A stretch of DNA of 64,000 nucleotides from Phreatobacter oligotrophus (GTDB lineage Bacteria; Pseudomonadota; Alphaproteobacteria; Rhizobiales; Phreatobacteraceae). Below, one piece after another: positions 43,006 to 55,203 of this stretch (position 1 is the first letter of the stretch; every line of letters starts with the position of its first letter). The DNA lies in the NCBI RefSeq assembly GCF_003046185.1, contig NZ_PZZL01000002.1, positions 248,001-312,000 of the forward strand. Direction: 5' to 3'. The notes beneath the pieces are model-generated. The model made no database searches, was not told the DNA's origin, and was given only the letters and a program-made list of their open reading frames with translations. Made by a program: the position numbers and the translations under genes.

Positions 43006-43917
43006 TCATGCCGTGCGGACGAGAAACGCGTTTCCTCGCGAGCGGCGCGACAGGGTCTCGTAGCCGAGGGCGGCGAGGCGCGGCCTGACATCGCCCTGCC
43101 AGTCCGAGGCGAGCTCGTCCTCCATGCAGATGGAGCGCGGCCAGAGCCCCTCGGGCGCGGTGTCGAAAAAGGCGGAGAGGACGCGGTCCTCCATGCCCTC
43201 GACATCGATCTTGAGGACGTCGATGCGGTCGAGCCCGGCCTCGGAGACGATGGTGGTCAGCGCCTTCATCGGCACGACCAGGTCCCCGGCCGCATCGGCG
43301 CGGGAGAGGGCCGTGTCGGCGGCGTTCACCGCGAAACGCAGTTCGCCATCGCGGTCACCCACCGCGCATTGAGCGAAGGTGATGCGATCGGAAAGGCCCG
43401 AGAGTTCGGCATTGGCGCGCAGGCGCCGCATCGGGTTGGCCGTCGCCTCCACGGCGACGACACGGCCAGCCGGGCCGACCGCCTCGGCGCCCACCAGCGT
43501 GTACTGGCCGACATTGGCGCCGCAATCGATGAAGACGCCGCCCGGCGGCAGGTGCGTGCGGACGAAATCGAGGCTCACCTGCTGGTAGAGCGGATCGAGC
43601 AGCAGGCCGACCTCGGCGGCATTGTCGCGAGGATCGAGCCGGTAGCGCAGGGCGCCGCGGGCGACGTCCACCGGGCCGGGACGCAGCGCCGAGACGAGCC
43701 GGGCCAGCGGCCGGCGGAAGGCGCCACGCCGCAGGATGGGGCTCAAGGGGCCGGACAGGCAGGCCTCGATGACGAGCCGCTGGGCCGTCGTCGGGGCATG
43801 GGTCCCGAAAGGCGGGGTATCGGTGATCAAGCGGGTGGCGCTCCGATGCGGCCGGCGCGCGCCGACGGCGTCTCCCTTTAGCAATCGCCGAAACCAAGCG
43901 AAACACCATCGCCGCAA
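43006..43917 (-). CDS. FkbM family methyltransferase
   Basis: 303 residues. The FkbM domain spans about 110-300: FIDCGANVGQYTLVGAEAVG (SAM motif), RVVAVEATANPMRRL, IDVLKIDVEGMEDRVL (signature IDVEG) and a C-terminal EDEL segment. FkbM enzymes O-methylate sugars or secondary metabolites, often surface polysaccharides. It is divergent from the GT25 gene, 89 bp apart, which supports a surface-glycan role. The true start could be downstream of 43917. Confidence 0.88.
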   Translation of the reverse strand: MRRWCFAWFRRLLKGDAVGARRPHRSATRLITDTPPFGTHAPTTAQRLVIEACLSGPLSPILRRGAFRRPLARLVSALRPGPVDVARGALRYRLDPRDNAAEVGLLLDPLYQQVSLDFVRTHLPPGGVFIDCGANVGQYTLVGAEAVGPAGRVVAVEATANPMRRLRANAELSGLSDRITFAQCAVGDRDGELRFAVNAADTALSRADAAGDLVVPMKALTTIVSEAGLDRIDVLKIDVEGMEDRVLSAFFDTAPEGLWPRSICMEDELASDWQGDVRPRLAALGYETLSRRSRGNAFLVRTA

Positions 43918-44006
43918 TCCCCGCTCCGCCGTTCACGGAACGGCCCAACTCCCGATCCACAGGGCCGGCATGGAGGATCCTCCACGTTCGAGGAGTTCAG
44001 TCCACC

Positions 44007-44771
44007 ATGGCCGATTGGATGCAGACCACGCGCGCCTTCATCATCTCGCTGCCGCGCCTCAGGGCCCGCCGCGCCCATGCGCTGCGGCTCGCCGAGCGCA
44101 TGCCGGTGGCGACCGTGGTCCTCGATGCGGTGGATGGCGCGGCCCTGTCGACCGCGCAGCGGAGCCAGTACGTCGCCGACCTGCACCGCCCCCGCTACCC
44201 CTTCGCCGCGACGGACGCCGAGATCGCCTGTTTCCTCAGCCACCGCCTCGCCTGGCAGGCCCTGGTCGACAGCGGCGCGGAGCAGGGCGTGATCCTCGAG
44301 GATGACGCGGTGCTGCGAGCACCGTTCGCCGAGAGCCTCGCGCGGCTGGCGGGGACCGAGACCGGCTGGTCCTTCGTGCAGTTGCACAGCCACGGTCGCC
44401 CGGAGCCGGGTGCGCCCTTCCTCGACCGCCGCCGGCTGCCGCAGGTCGAGATGGTCGGGCAGGTGGTGAAGGCGGAGGCCGCCCGGGCGCTGCTGCGCGC
44501 CAGCGAGCGCTTCGACCGACCGGTCGACAGCTTCATCCAGATGACCTGGCGCACGGGCGTGCCGATCCACCATCTCGGCGAGCCCGGCGTCGCCAATGGC
44601 GGCATCGGCCTCGGAGGATCGACGATCAGCCGCAAGCTGGGCTTCGGCGAGAAGGTGCGGCGGACGCTGGTGCGGCCTGTCTACCAGACCCAGCTCGCCT
44701 TGCAGGCGGCGCGCGAAGAAACAGGTGGAACGGAGCCCGCCGCTGCACCTCGCAAGCCGCTGGAGGCCTGA
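44007..44771 (+). CDS. Glycosyltransferase family 25 (LPS biosynthesis type)
   Basis: 254 residues of the GT25 family, which adds sugars such as galactose to LPS. Motifs: an N-terminal FIISLPRLRARR, AATDAEIACFLSHRLAWQ (family hallmark) and the acidic EQGVILEDDAVL. It is cytosolic, lacking a signal. The last 25 residues are Ala/Glu/Pro-rich. It is divergent from the FkbM methyltransferase and convergent with sdhA, separated by a terminator hairpin. Confidence 0.88.
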   Translation: MADWMQTTRAFIISLPRLRARRAHALRLAERMPVATVVLDAVDGAALSTAQRSQYVADLHRPRYPFAATDAEIACFLSHRLAWQALVDSGAEQGVILEDDAVLRAPFAESLARLAGTETGWSFVQLHSHGRPEPGAPFLDRRRLPQVEMVGQVVKAEAARALLRASERFDRPVDSFIQMTWRTGVPIHHLGEPGVANGGIGLGGSTISRKLGFGEKVRRTLVRPVYQTQLALQAAREETGGTEPAAAPRKPLEA

Positions 44772-44791
44772 CGGGCCCGGCAAACGAAAGA

Positions 44792-44816
44792 GGAGGCCGA
44801 CCACGGGTCGACCTCC
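44792..44816. terminator. Bidirectional terminator between GT25 and sdhA
   Basis: An 11-bp stem with one mismatch, GGAGGCCGACC (44792-44802) and GGTCGACCTCC (44806-44816), with a 3-nt loop. On the minus strand it is followed by TCTTTCGTTT, so it closes the sdhCDA transcript; on the plus strand it may end the GT25 gene. Confidence 0.7.
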
Positions 44817-44858
44817 CCCTCAGCAGTCCTTTTGGAGCGCACTGCTCCCATGTCTTGC

Positions 44859-46679
44859 TCAGTACACGCGGGCCTTGGGCTCGATGTACTGGATCTCGTT
44901 GGTCATCGTGTAGGTGTGGACCGGACGGTCGTCGAGGGTCACCTGCTTCTTCGCGTCGTCGGCGAAGGCCAGCGTGTGCTTCATCCAGTCGCGGTCATTG
45001 CGATCCGGGAAGTCCTCGCGGGCATGGGCGCCACGGCTCTCGGTGCGGTTCGCCGCCGATTCCATGGTGACCACCGCCTGGGCGATGAGGTTGTCGAACT
45101 CCAGCGTCTCGATGAGGTCCGAGTTCCACACCAGCGAGCGATCGGTGGTGCGGATGTCGGTCGAGCCCTGCCAGACCTCGGCGATGAGCTTGCGGCCCTC
45201 TTCCAGCACCTCGCCGGTGCGGAAGACGGCGCAGTTCGACTGCATGACCTTCTGCATGCGCGAGCGCAGCTCGGCTGTCGCGGTCGAGCCGGAGGCGTGA
45301 CGCATGGCGTCGAGGCGGGACAGCGCCAGGTCGGAGGCGTTGGCCGGCAGGTCCTCGTGCTTCTCGCCCGGGGTCACCGTCTCGGCGGCGCGCAGGCCGG
45401 CGGCGCGGCCGAAGACCACGAGGTCGATCAGCGAGTTGGAGCCGAGGCGGTTGGCGCCGTGGACCGAGACGCAGGCCGCCTCGCCGATGGCCATGAGGCC
45501 CGGGACCACCGAATCGGGATCGCCGTTCTTCTTGGTCAGCACCTCGCCGTGGAAGTTCGTGGGGATGCCGCCCATGTTGTAGTGCACCGTCGGGATGACC
45601 GGGATCGGCTCCTTGGTGACGTCCACGCCCGCGAAGATCTTGGCGCTCTCGGAGATGCCCGGCAGGCGCTCGTGGAGGATCTTCGGGTCGAGATGGTCGA
45701 GGTGCAGGTAGATGTGGTCCTTGTTCTTGCCGACGCCGCGGCCCTCGCGGATCTCGACGGTCATCGAGCGCGAGACGACGTCGCGCGAGGCGAGGTCCTT
45801 GGCCGAGGGCGCATAGCGCTCCATGAAGCGCTCACCCTCGGAATTGGTGAGGTAGCCGCCCTCGCCGCGCGAGCCCTCGGTGATGAGGCAGCCCGAGCCG
45901 TAGATGCCGGTCGGGTGGAACTGCACGAACTCCATGTCCTGCAGCGGCAGGCCGGCGCGCAGCACCATGGCGTTGCCGTCGCCGGTGCAGGTGTGGGCGG
46001 ATGTCGCCGAGAAATAGGCGCGACCATAGCCGCCGGTGGCGAGAATGGTCTGGCGGCCGCGGAAGCGGTGGATCGTGCCGTCATCCATCTTCAGAGCGAC
46101 GACGCCGAGGCAGCGGCCGCTCTCGCTCATCATCAGGTCGATGGCGAAATACTCGATGAAGAACTCGGCATTGTTCTTCAGCGCCTGGCCATAGAGCGTG
46201 TGCAGCATGGCGTGGCCGGTGCGGTCAGCCGCGGCGCAGGTGCGCTGGGCGGTGCCCTTGCCGAAATGCGTGGTCATGCCGCCGAAGGGGCGCTGGTAGA
46301 TCTTGCCGCTCTCGGTGCGCGAGAAGGGCACGCCCCAGTGCTCGAGCTCGTAGACGGCAGCCGGCGCATTGCGGACGAGATACTCGATCGCGTCCTGGTC
46401 GCCGAGCCAGTCCGACCCCTTGACGGTGTCGTACATGTGCCACTGCCAGTTGTCCTCGCCCATATTGCCGAGCGAGGCGGCGACGCCGCCCTGGGCAGCA
46501 ACGGTGTGCGAGCGGGTCGGGAAGACCTTGGAGATGCAGGCCGTCTTCAAGCCCGCTTGGGCGCAGCCGACGACGGCGCGCAGACCGGCGCCGCCGGCGC
46601 CGACGATGACGACGTCGTAGGTGTGGTCGGTGATCTCGTAGGCACGGCCATTGGCGGCGGGTGCGGCGGCTTCAGCCAT
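44859..46679 (-). CDS. sdhA: Succinate dehydrogenase flavoprotein subunit
   Basis: The catalytic subunit of complex II: it oxidises succinate to fumarate with covalently bound FAD. The 606 residues have the FAD dinucleotide motif [16 protein letters not shown], the FAD-linked His in [10 protein letters not shown], the active-site [17 protein letters not shown] and [20 protein letters not shown]. Length is normal. It lies downstream of sdhC and sdhD on the minus strand. The iron-sulfur subunit gene sdhB, usually next, is not present: a terminator and a convergent gene follow. Confidence 0.98.
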   Translation of the reverse strand: MAEAAAPAANGRAYEITDHTYDVVIVGAGGAGLRAVVGCAQAGLKTACISKVFPTRSHTVAAQGGVAASLGNMGEDNWQWHMYDTVKGSDWLGDQDAIEYLVRNAPAAVYELEHWGVPFSRTESGKIYQRPFGGMTTHFGKGTAQRTCAAADRTGHAMLHTLYGQALKNNAEFFIEYFAIDLMMSESGRCLGVVALKMDDGTIHRFRGRQTILATGGYGRAYFSATSAHTCTGDGNAMVLRAGLPLQDMEFVQFHPTGIYGSGCLITEGSRGEGGYLTNSEGERFMERYAPSAKDLASRDVVSRSMTVEIREGRGVGKNKDHIYLHLDHLDPKILHERLPGISESAKIFAGVDVTKEPIPVIPTVHYNMGGIPTNFHGEVLTKKNGDPDSVVPGLMAIGEAACVSVHGANRLGSNSLIDLVVFGRAAGLRAAETVTPGEKHEDLPANASDLALSRLDAMRHASGSTATAELRSRMQKVMQSNCAVFRTGEVLEEGRKLIAEVWQGSTDIRTTDRSLVWNSDLIETLEFDNLIAQAVVTMESAANRTESRGAHAREDFPDRNDRDWMKHTLAFADDAKKQVTLDDRPVHTYTMTNEIQYIEPKARVY

Positions 46680-46711
46680 CGGAGGGCTCCCGTGATGCGC
46701 GGTTTCGACGG

Positions 46712-47107
46712 TTATACGCCGAAAGAAATCTTCAGGATCGCAAAGACGCAGCCGATGCCGACCGCGAAGGTGAAGAAGGTGTTGGCCAGCAGCAGCGCCA
46801 CCTTCGGGCCCTCGGCCGGCACGTAATCCTCGATGATGACCTGCATGCCGATCCGCATGTGCCAGGCCGCCGAAATGACGAAGAGCAGCAGCGGAATGGC
46901 GACGAGCGGCGAGCCGAGCGTCGCCTTGACGGCGGCGAAGTTCGAGCCGGCGGTGGAGATGATCAGGCCGATGACGAAGAGCGACAGCGGCAGGTTGGCG
47001 ACCGCGGTGAGGCGCTGCAGCCAGAAATGCTCCGTGCCGGACTTGGCGGAGCCGAGGCCGCGGACGCGGCCGAGCGGGGTGCGCATCGAGGACTGGGACT
47101 GACCCAT
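46712..47107 (-). CDS. sdhD: Succinate dehydrogenase membrane anchor subunit
   Basis: 131 residues, three membrane helices, a heme b/quinone anchor of complex II. Motifs: [20 protein letters not shown] (TM1 entry) and the heme-type His in [21 protein letters not shown] at 47107 has AAGGAG upstream. It lies between sdhC (14 nt away) and sdhA (32 nt away). Confidence 0.95.
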   Translation of the reverse strand: MGQSQSSMRTPLGRVRGLGSAKSGTEHFWLQRLTAVANLPLSLFVIGLIISTAGSNFAAVKATLGSPLVAIPLLLFVISAAWHMRIGMQVIIEDYVPAEGPKVALLLANTFFTFAVGIGCVFAILKISFGV

Positions 47108-47121
47108 GGTTCCGCTCCTTC

Positions 47122-47529
47122 TCAGACGCCGCCGCGAACGGCGTAGGCGATGATCCAGGTCACCAGCGTGAGCGCGATCGAACCGATCAGCGTCGCGCGG
47201 GCGAGCCACTCGCGCTCGTTCACGCCAAAGCCGCGGCCGGTATCCCAGATGAAGTGACGGATGCCGCCGAGCATGTGGTGGAACAGCGCCCAGGTGTAAC
47301 CGAAGAGGATGATGCGGCCGATGATCGAGCCGGCGAACCACTGGAAGGTGGCGTAGCTGGACGGGCCGGAGGCGACCGCGATCAGCCACCAGGCGAGCAG
47401 CAGGGTCCCGAAGAACAGGGCGGCGCCGGTGACGCGATGCACGATCGACATCATCATCGTCAGCATCGGGCGATAGATCTGCAGGTGCGGTGAGAGCGGA
47501 CGCTCAATCACAGGCTTTGAATCGGCCAT
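47122..47529 (-). CDS. sdhC: Succinate dehydrogenase cytochrome b556 subunit
   Basis: 135 residues with three membrane helices; it binds heme b and quinone in complex II. Motifs: [20 protein letters not shown] with [13 protein letters not shown] (family signature) and [13 protein letters not shown] (heme His). The start at 47529 ([11 protein letters not shown]) is chosen because GAGGA lies about 9 nt upstream; the frame is open farther. It is the first gene of sdhCDA, divergent from zapE. Confidence 0.96.
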   Translation of the reverse strand: MADSKPVIERPLSPHLQIYRPMLTMMMSIVHRVTGAALFFGTLLLAWWLIAVASGPSSYATFQWFAGSIIGRIILFGYTWALFHHMLGGIRHFIWDTGRGFGVNEREWLARATLIGSIALTLVTWIIAYAVRGGV

Positions 47530-47726
47530 CTGGGGCATTCCTCGCAACCGGCGGCGGTCCATGTTGCGGTGCCCACCGGAAATCCAGCGCCTGTTTAAGG
47601 GACGGGGCGCGCCGACGCAACGAGTCTGGAATGAGACAAAGGAGGGACGAGACCCGCAGTTCCGCATGACCTCGGCCCCTTCTCAACGCTTGTCCGGGGC
47701 GAAATGGGCCATTATGGCGGTGCGTC

Positions 47727-48902
47727 ATGCCCGACACGCTGTCCCGCTACCAGGCGCTCGTCGATTCCGGCGAGATCTCGTTCGACCCTGCCCAGGCGGC
47801 GGTGGCGCGGCGCCTGTCATCCCTCAACGAGAGCCTGGCGAGCTATCGCCTCGCCCGCCGCAAGAGCTCGGCCCTCGCCTGGCTGTTCTCGCGGGGGCAG
47901 AAGCAGGAGCCGGTGCGCGGCCTCTACATCTGGGGCGATGTCGGGCGCGGCAAGACCATGCTGATGGACCTGTTCATGGCCACCAGCCCGGTGCGCCGCA
48001 AGCGCCGGGCGCATTTCCACGAATTCATGGCCGACGTCCACGAGCGCATCCACGCCTACCGGCAGAAGCTGAAGGCGGGCGAGGTCAAGGGCGATGACCC
48101 GATCGCGCCGGTGGCCGCCGATCTCGCCGAGGAGGCCTGGCTGCTCTGTTTCGACGAGTTCTCGGTCACCGACATCGCCGACGCGATGATTCTCGGCCGG
48201 CTCTTCGGCAAGCTGTTCGAGGAGGGCGTGGTGGTGGTCGCGACCTCCAACGTCGTGCCGGACCTTCTCTACCGCGACGGCCTCAACCGGGCGCTCTTCC
48301 TGCCCTTCATCGCGCTAATGCAGCAGCGGATGGAGGTGGTGAAGCTCGAATCGCGGACCGACTTCCGCATGGAGAAGCTGTCGGGGCAGCCGGTCTGGCT
48401 GACGCCGCTCGGGCCGCAGAGCGACGCCGCCATGGACACGGCCTGGTCGCGGCTGGCGGGCGGGGCCGAGGGCACGCCGGCGACCCTGCAGGTCAAGGGC
48501 CGCAGCGTCGCCGTGCCGCTCCAGGCCCATGGCACAGCCCGCTTCTCCTTCGCGGACCTGTGCGAGAAGCCGCTCGGCGCGTCGGACTATCTCGCCATCG
48601 CCCATGCCTTCCACACGGTGCTGATCGATCGCATCCCGGTGATGAAGGGACTGGAGAAGCGCAACGAGGCCAAGCGCTTCATCAATCTCATCGACGCGCT
48701 CTACGACAACCAGGTCAAGCTGGTGGCGAGCGCCGGCGACGAGCCGACGCGGCTCTACCTGTCGGAAACGGGGACGGAGGAGTTCGAGTTCCACCGAACG
48801 GCCTCGCGACTCATCGAGATGCGCTCGGACGAATATCTCTCGCTGCCCCATGCGAGAAGGTCGCAGCCTTCCGCCGACACAGGTGGTATCGTCGAGACCT
48901 GA
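47727..48902 (+). CDS. zapE: Cell division protein ZapE (AFG1-like ATPase)
   Basis: 391 residues. A P-loop ATPase that associates with the Z-ring in Gram-negatives. It has Walker A in LYIWGDVGRGKTMLMD, Walker B LLCFDEFSVTDIADAMIL, a sensor in VVVVATSNVVPDLLYRDGL and the C-terminal KGLEKRNEAKRFINLIDALYD. zapE commonly sits just before mdh in Hyphomicrobiales; here three other genes lie between. Confidence 0.95.
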   Translation: MPDTLSRYQALVDSGEISFDPAQAAVARRLSSLNESLASYRLARRKSSALAWLFSRGQKQEPVRGLYIWGDVGRGKTMLMDLFMATSPVRRKRRAHFHEFMADVHERIHAYRQKLKAGEVKGDDPIAPVAADLAEEAWLLCFDEFSVTDIADAMILGRLFGKLFEEGVVVVATSNVVPDLLYRDGLNRALFLPFIALMQQRMEVVKLESRTDFRMEKLSGQPVWLTPLGPQSDAAMDTAWSRLAGGAEGTPATLQVKGRSVAVPLQAHGTARFSFADLCEKPLGASDYLAIAHAFHTVLIDRIPVMKGLEKRNEAKRFINLIDALYDNQVKLVASAGDEPTRLYLSETGTEEFEFHRTASRLIEMRSDEYLSLPHARRSQPSADTGGIVET

Positions 48903-48911
48903 GGGCAGCCC

Positions 48912-50180
48912 ATGGTCGACGATGCCGACGACGTCAGGACGACCCCGCACCTGCTCGGGCGGCTGGGTCCGGGGCTGGTGACCGGTGCGGCGGACGATGA
49001 TCCGAGCGGCATTGCCACCTACAGCCAGGTCGGCGCCCAGTTCGGCTATGCGCTGTCCTGGACGATGCTGTTCTCCTTCCCGCTCATGGCGGCGATCCAG
49101 GCGGTGGCGGCGCGGATCGGCTGCGTCACGGGGCGGGGGATCGCCGCGAATCTGAGGCGACACTATCCGCGGCCCCTCCTGGCCGTCGTGGTGTTGCTGC
49201 TGGCCATCGCCAATATCTTCAACCTCGGGGCCGACCTCGGCGCCATGGCCGCGGCCGTCGAACTGCTGATCGGCGGCCAGGGGCTCCTCTACACCGTGCT
49301 GTTCGGCATCGCCTGCGCGCTGGCCGAGATCTTCATCAGCTATTCGCGGTATGCCCGCCTGCTCAAATGGGCGACGCTGTCGCTCTTCGCCTATGTGGCG
49401 GTGGTCCTGTCGGTCGGCGTGCCCTGGGGCGAGGCGCTGAAGGCTATTGTCGTGCCGCAGATGAGCTTCGACCGGTCGACCATGGTGGCGCTGGTCGCCG
49501 TGCTGGGCACGACCATCAGCCCCTACCTCTTCTTCTGGCAGGCGGCCCAGGAGACCGAGGAGCTTAGGCGCCGGCACGTCAAGGCGCTCTGCCTCACGCC
49601 GGCCACGGCCGGGCCGGAACTCGCCCGTATCCGCGACGACACGCTGGTCGGCATGGGCGTCTCCAACCTCATCGCGCTCTTCATCATCCTGGCGACGGCG
49701 GCAACCCTTCATAGCGCGGGGGTGACGCAGATCGACACGGCCGCCCAGGCCGCCGAGGCTCTGCGGCCGGTGGCCGGGCCCTTCGCCTTCGCGCTCTTCG
49801 CCATCGGCATCATCGCCACGGGCCTGCTCGCCGTGCCGGTCCTCGCCGGATCGGTCGCCTATGCGGTGAGCGAGCTCTTCGCCTGGCGCACCGGCCTCGA
49901 CCGGCCGCCCGCCGAGGCCAAGCTCTTCTATGGCACCATTGCGCTGGCGACCCTGGCGGGGATCGTCGTCAACGTGGTCGGGCTCGACCCGATCCGCGCC
50001 CTCTACTGGAGCGCGGTGCTGAACGGCCTGCTCGCCGCCCCGGTCATGGCCGTGACCATGGTCATCGCCATGAATCCGCGGGTCATGGGCCGCTTGACCC
50101 TGCCGCCGCTGCTCATCGTCGGCGGCTGGCTGGCGACGGCGGTGATGGCGGCCGCCTCGCTTGGCTTCCTGCTGCTCTAG
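48912..50180 (+). CDS. Nramp-like divalent metal transporter, variant motifs
   Basis: 422 residues with about 11 membrane helices and the Nramp/LeuT fold pattern. The canonical TM1 motif DPGN is replaced by DDDPSGIATYSQ, and the TM6 Met-Pro-His is replaced by TTISPYLFFWQAAQE. The substrate may therefore differ from Mn/Fe; Nramp-related transporters with changed motifs can move Mg2+. It starts 9 nt after zapE. The annotation as Nramp superfamily is firm, the ion is not. Confidence 0.85.
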   Translation: MVDDADDVRTTPHLLGRLGPGLVTGAADDDPSGIATYSQVGAQFGYALSWTMLFSFPLMAAIQAVAARIGCVTGRGIAANLRRHYPRPLLAVVVLLLAIANIFNLGADLGAMAAAVELLIGGQGLLYTVLFGIACALAEIFISYSRYARLLKWATLSLFAYVAVVLSVGVPWGEALKAIVVPQMSFDRSTMVALVAVLGTTISPYLFFWQAAQETEELRRRHVKALCLTPATAGPELARIRDDTLVGMGVSNLIALFIILATAATLHSAGVTQIDTAAQAAEALRPVAGPFAFALFAIGIIATGLLAVPVLAGSVAYAVSELFAWRTGLDRPPAEAKLFYGTIALATLAGIVVNVVGLDPIRALYWSAVLNGLLAAPVMAVTMVIAMNPRVMGRLTLPPLLIVGGWLATAVMAAASLGFLLL

Positions 50181-50249
50181 CCGTTGCATCGCGGGGCGCG
50201 ATGGCGCCCAATCGCCCCACCCGTCTCGCCCTTGAAAGCGCTCCCGCCT

Positions 50250-50888
50250 GTGTCCCGCCGCCCGAACCGCCCGGCCGCCTTCGTCGCTCCCATCAGCGAG
50301 GACCGTGTCGAGGCGCGCCTCCTCGCCATCGCCGCCGACCATATCCGCCGTTTCGGGGCGGAGCGGGTGACCGTCGTGTCGGTCGCGCGCGAGGCCGGCA
50401 TGAGCCACGCCAATGTCTATCGCTTCTTCCCTTCCAAGGCCGGCCTGATCGAGGCGGTGGTGGTGGCCTGGGCGCGCAGCGTCGAGATGATCCTCGCCGA
50501 CATCGCCAGCGCTCCCGATCCGGCCGATGACAAGCTGGAGCGCTTCCTCACCGCCTGGGCGCGGGCCCAGCGTGACGGCCTCGACCGCGACCCGATCATC
50601 TATGCGACCTTCGCGAGCCTGTGGGAGGCGCGGCGGGACACGATCATGGCGCATCGCGCGCGCCTGCGAGGCTTCCTCGCCGCCATTGTCGACGAGGGCC
50701 TCGAGCCGGGTCCCTTCCGGGTCAAGGACGAGGAGCGCGCCGTCGCCTTCGTCTCCGACGCCATGCAGCGCTTCGTCCATCCGGCGCTGGTGACGGAGAT
50801 GCGCGACCTGCCGCGCCAGCAGGTCGAGCAGCGGGCGGGCCTGCTCGCCCGCGTCATCATCCGCACACTCATCTCCGGCGGCGTGTAA
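50250..50888 (+). CDS. TetR/AcrR family transcriptional regulator
   Basis: 212 residues. The N-terminal HTH (about 20-65) has LLAIAADHIRRFGAERVTVV and AGMSHANVYRFFPSKAGLIE, typical of TetR. The C-terminal ligand domain is all-helical. The start is uncertain: GTG at 50250 is chosen, but TTG at 50232 or 50184 is in frame. It follows the Nramp-like gene on the same strand and may regulate it or the downstream carbonic anhydrase. Confidence 0.88.
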   Translation: MSRRPNRPAAFVAPISEDRVEARLLAIAADHIRRFGAERVTVVSVAREAGMSHANVYRFFPSKAGLIEAVVVAWARSVEMILADIASAPDPADDKLERFLTAWARAQRDGLDRDPIIYATFASLWEARRDTIMAHRARLRGFLAAIVDEGLEPGPFRVKDEERAVAFVSDAMQRFVHPALVTEMRDLPRQQVEQRAGLLARVIIRTLISGGV

Positions 50889-50976
50889 AATCGCCATACC
50901 TCAGCGTTTGCGCGTATTCCCGTCGCTCCCCGGCCATGGCCTCCTCACGCAACCTGCCGGAGTGGGGGAAACCGCG

Positions 50977-51693
50977 ATGTGCATGACCTGTGATGTGCGG
51001 CTCGGCCGCAGGGCCTTCCTGGGTGCGGCCGGCCTCGCAGTTGCCGCGACTGCCTTTGGGGGCTCCGGCCCCTCCTTCGCCGCCGATGGCCCGGGCTCCG
51101 GCCTCACCCCCGACCAGGCGCTGGAAAAGCTGAAGGCCGGCAACCGGCGCTACGTCACCGATGCCCAATCCTGCGTCGCCGACATGGCGCGCCGGCGCAA
51201 CGACACGGCCAGCGGCCAGGCGCCCTGGGCGACGCTGGTCAGCTGTGCCGACAGCCGCGTGCCGCCCGAGCTCATCTTCGGCGGGCTGACGCTCGGCGAG
51301 CTCTTCGTCGTCCGCAATGCCGGCAACACCGTCGACACCGCCGCCATGGGCACCCTCGAATATGGCGCGGCGGTGCTGAAGTCGCCGCTGATCCTGGTGC
51401 TTGGCCATTCGAGCTGCGGCGCGGTGGCCGCCGCCTGCGACGTGGTTGCCAAGAACGCCACCTTCCCCGGCGCCATCGGACCGATGATCGAGCCGATCGT
51501 GCCTGCGGCCATCGCGGCGCGCGGCAAGGACGGCGATTTCATCGACAATGCGGTGCGCGAGAACGTGCGCCGCACGGTGGCCAAGCTGAAGTCGGCGGGT
51601 CCGATCATTGCCGAGGCGGTGAAGTCCGGGACCGTCAAGATCGTCGGCGGCCGCTACGACCTTGCGACCGGCGCGGTCGACATCTTCGCCTGA
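50977..51693 (+). CDS. Beta-class carbonic anhydrase with Tat signal
   Basis: Catalyses CO2 hydration. 238 residues. The N-terminus has RLGRRAFLGAAGLAVAA, a twin-arginine signal, so the enzyme should be exported folded. Zinc and catalytic residues: Cys and the Asp-Arg pair in VSCADSRVPPEL, His/Cys in LGHSSCGAVAAA. The start at 50977 is preceded by GGGGGAA; ATG at 50983 is possible. A hairpin follows. Confidence 0.93.
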   Translation: MCMTCDVRLGRRAFLGAAGLAVAATAFGGSGPSFAADGPGSGLTPDQALEKLKAGNRRYVTDAQSCVADMARRRNDTASGQAPWATLVSCADSRVPPELIFGGLTLGELFVVRNAGNTVDTAAMGTLEYGAAVLKSPLILVLGHSSCGAVAAACDVVAKNATFPGAIGPMIEPIVPAAIAARGKDGDFIDNAVRENVRRTVAKLKSAGPIIAEAVKSGTVKIVGGRYDLATGAVDIFA

Positions 51694-51704
51694 GGCCGGG
51701 ACGA

Positions 51705-51739
51705 CCCTGGCCTGATCGGTCGAGCCCGACAGGCCAGGG
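51705..51739 (+). terminator. Hairpin after carbonic anhydrase gene
   Basis: Perfect 10-bp stem CCCTGGCCTG/CAGGCCAGGG with a 15-nt loop, 12 nt past the stop. No T-run follows, so rho-independent termination is uncertain. Confidence 0.5.
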
Positions 51740-51771
51740 CGGGTGGCGGGGACCGGGTGCACTGCGAGATA

Positions 51772-51801
51772 CAGATTACAGAAAATGAAATTTGTAATCT
51801 G
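51772..51801. promoter_or_regulatory. Operator-like palindrome upstream of mdh
   Basis: CAGATTACA (51772-51780) and TGTAATCTG (51793-51801) form a perfect 9-bp inverted repeat with a 12-nt AT-rich spacer in otherwise GC-rich DNA. It lies about 285 nt upstream of mdh. The regulator is unknown. Confidence 0.5.
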
Positions 51802-52029
51802 CGCCGATCGCCGATTCCCTTGACGAACTGTTACCGAACCGTCCCGACGCCGGTCCGGACGGCCCCTCGGCCATGCTGCGGCGCAACGTCGCCATTCCCC
51901 TCAACCCCCTGCAATGACTTGCATTTCCGGCGCCCGGCGCCCGGCGCCGCATGGGGATGCGCGACTCACTGCATTGGGGTAACTTCGGAGCAAAGCATGG
52001 CTTGAAAGACCCGGGAAATTCTGGATTAG

Positions 52030-53052
<1,023 letters not shown>

Positions 53053-53156
53053 GTCGCGTTCAGTGGAGTGACCCGGCGGCGGGCGCCCGCGCCCGCCCGC
53101 TGCAGCATCCCAACAACCCGAGAGAGCGGCCCCGCCCGCCAGACAGAGGGTCTCAG

Positions 53157-54992
<1,836 letters not shown>

Positions 54993-55203
54993 CGCGCTGA
55001 AGGCGTGCCGGTCTCCGGCCGGCGCGCCGCATTTGCAGGATATCCGGAGGCGGCGCCCGCGCCCGGCGCGATCCCGCCTCCGCCATCCCGGCCTCGACGT
55101 CCGGTCCACCACGGACCCTCGCCGTCGCCGGATCGTCATCCGCGGACCGCAGGCTGACGGCCCTCACCGCCCGCCGACCGCCCGGTCCGCACAGGAGCTT
55201 TGA

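Noticed and set aside
48315-50897. 860-codon minus-strand open frame
   Set aside because: It is antisense to zapE, the Nramp-like and TetR genes, all of which have clear motifs; composition is that of a shadow frame.
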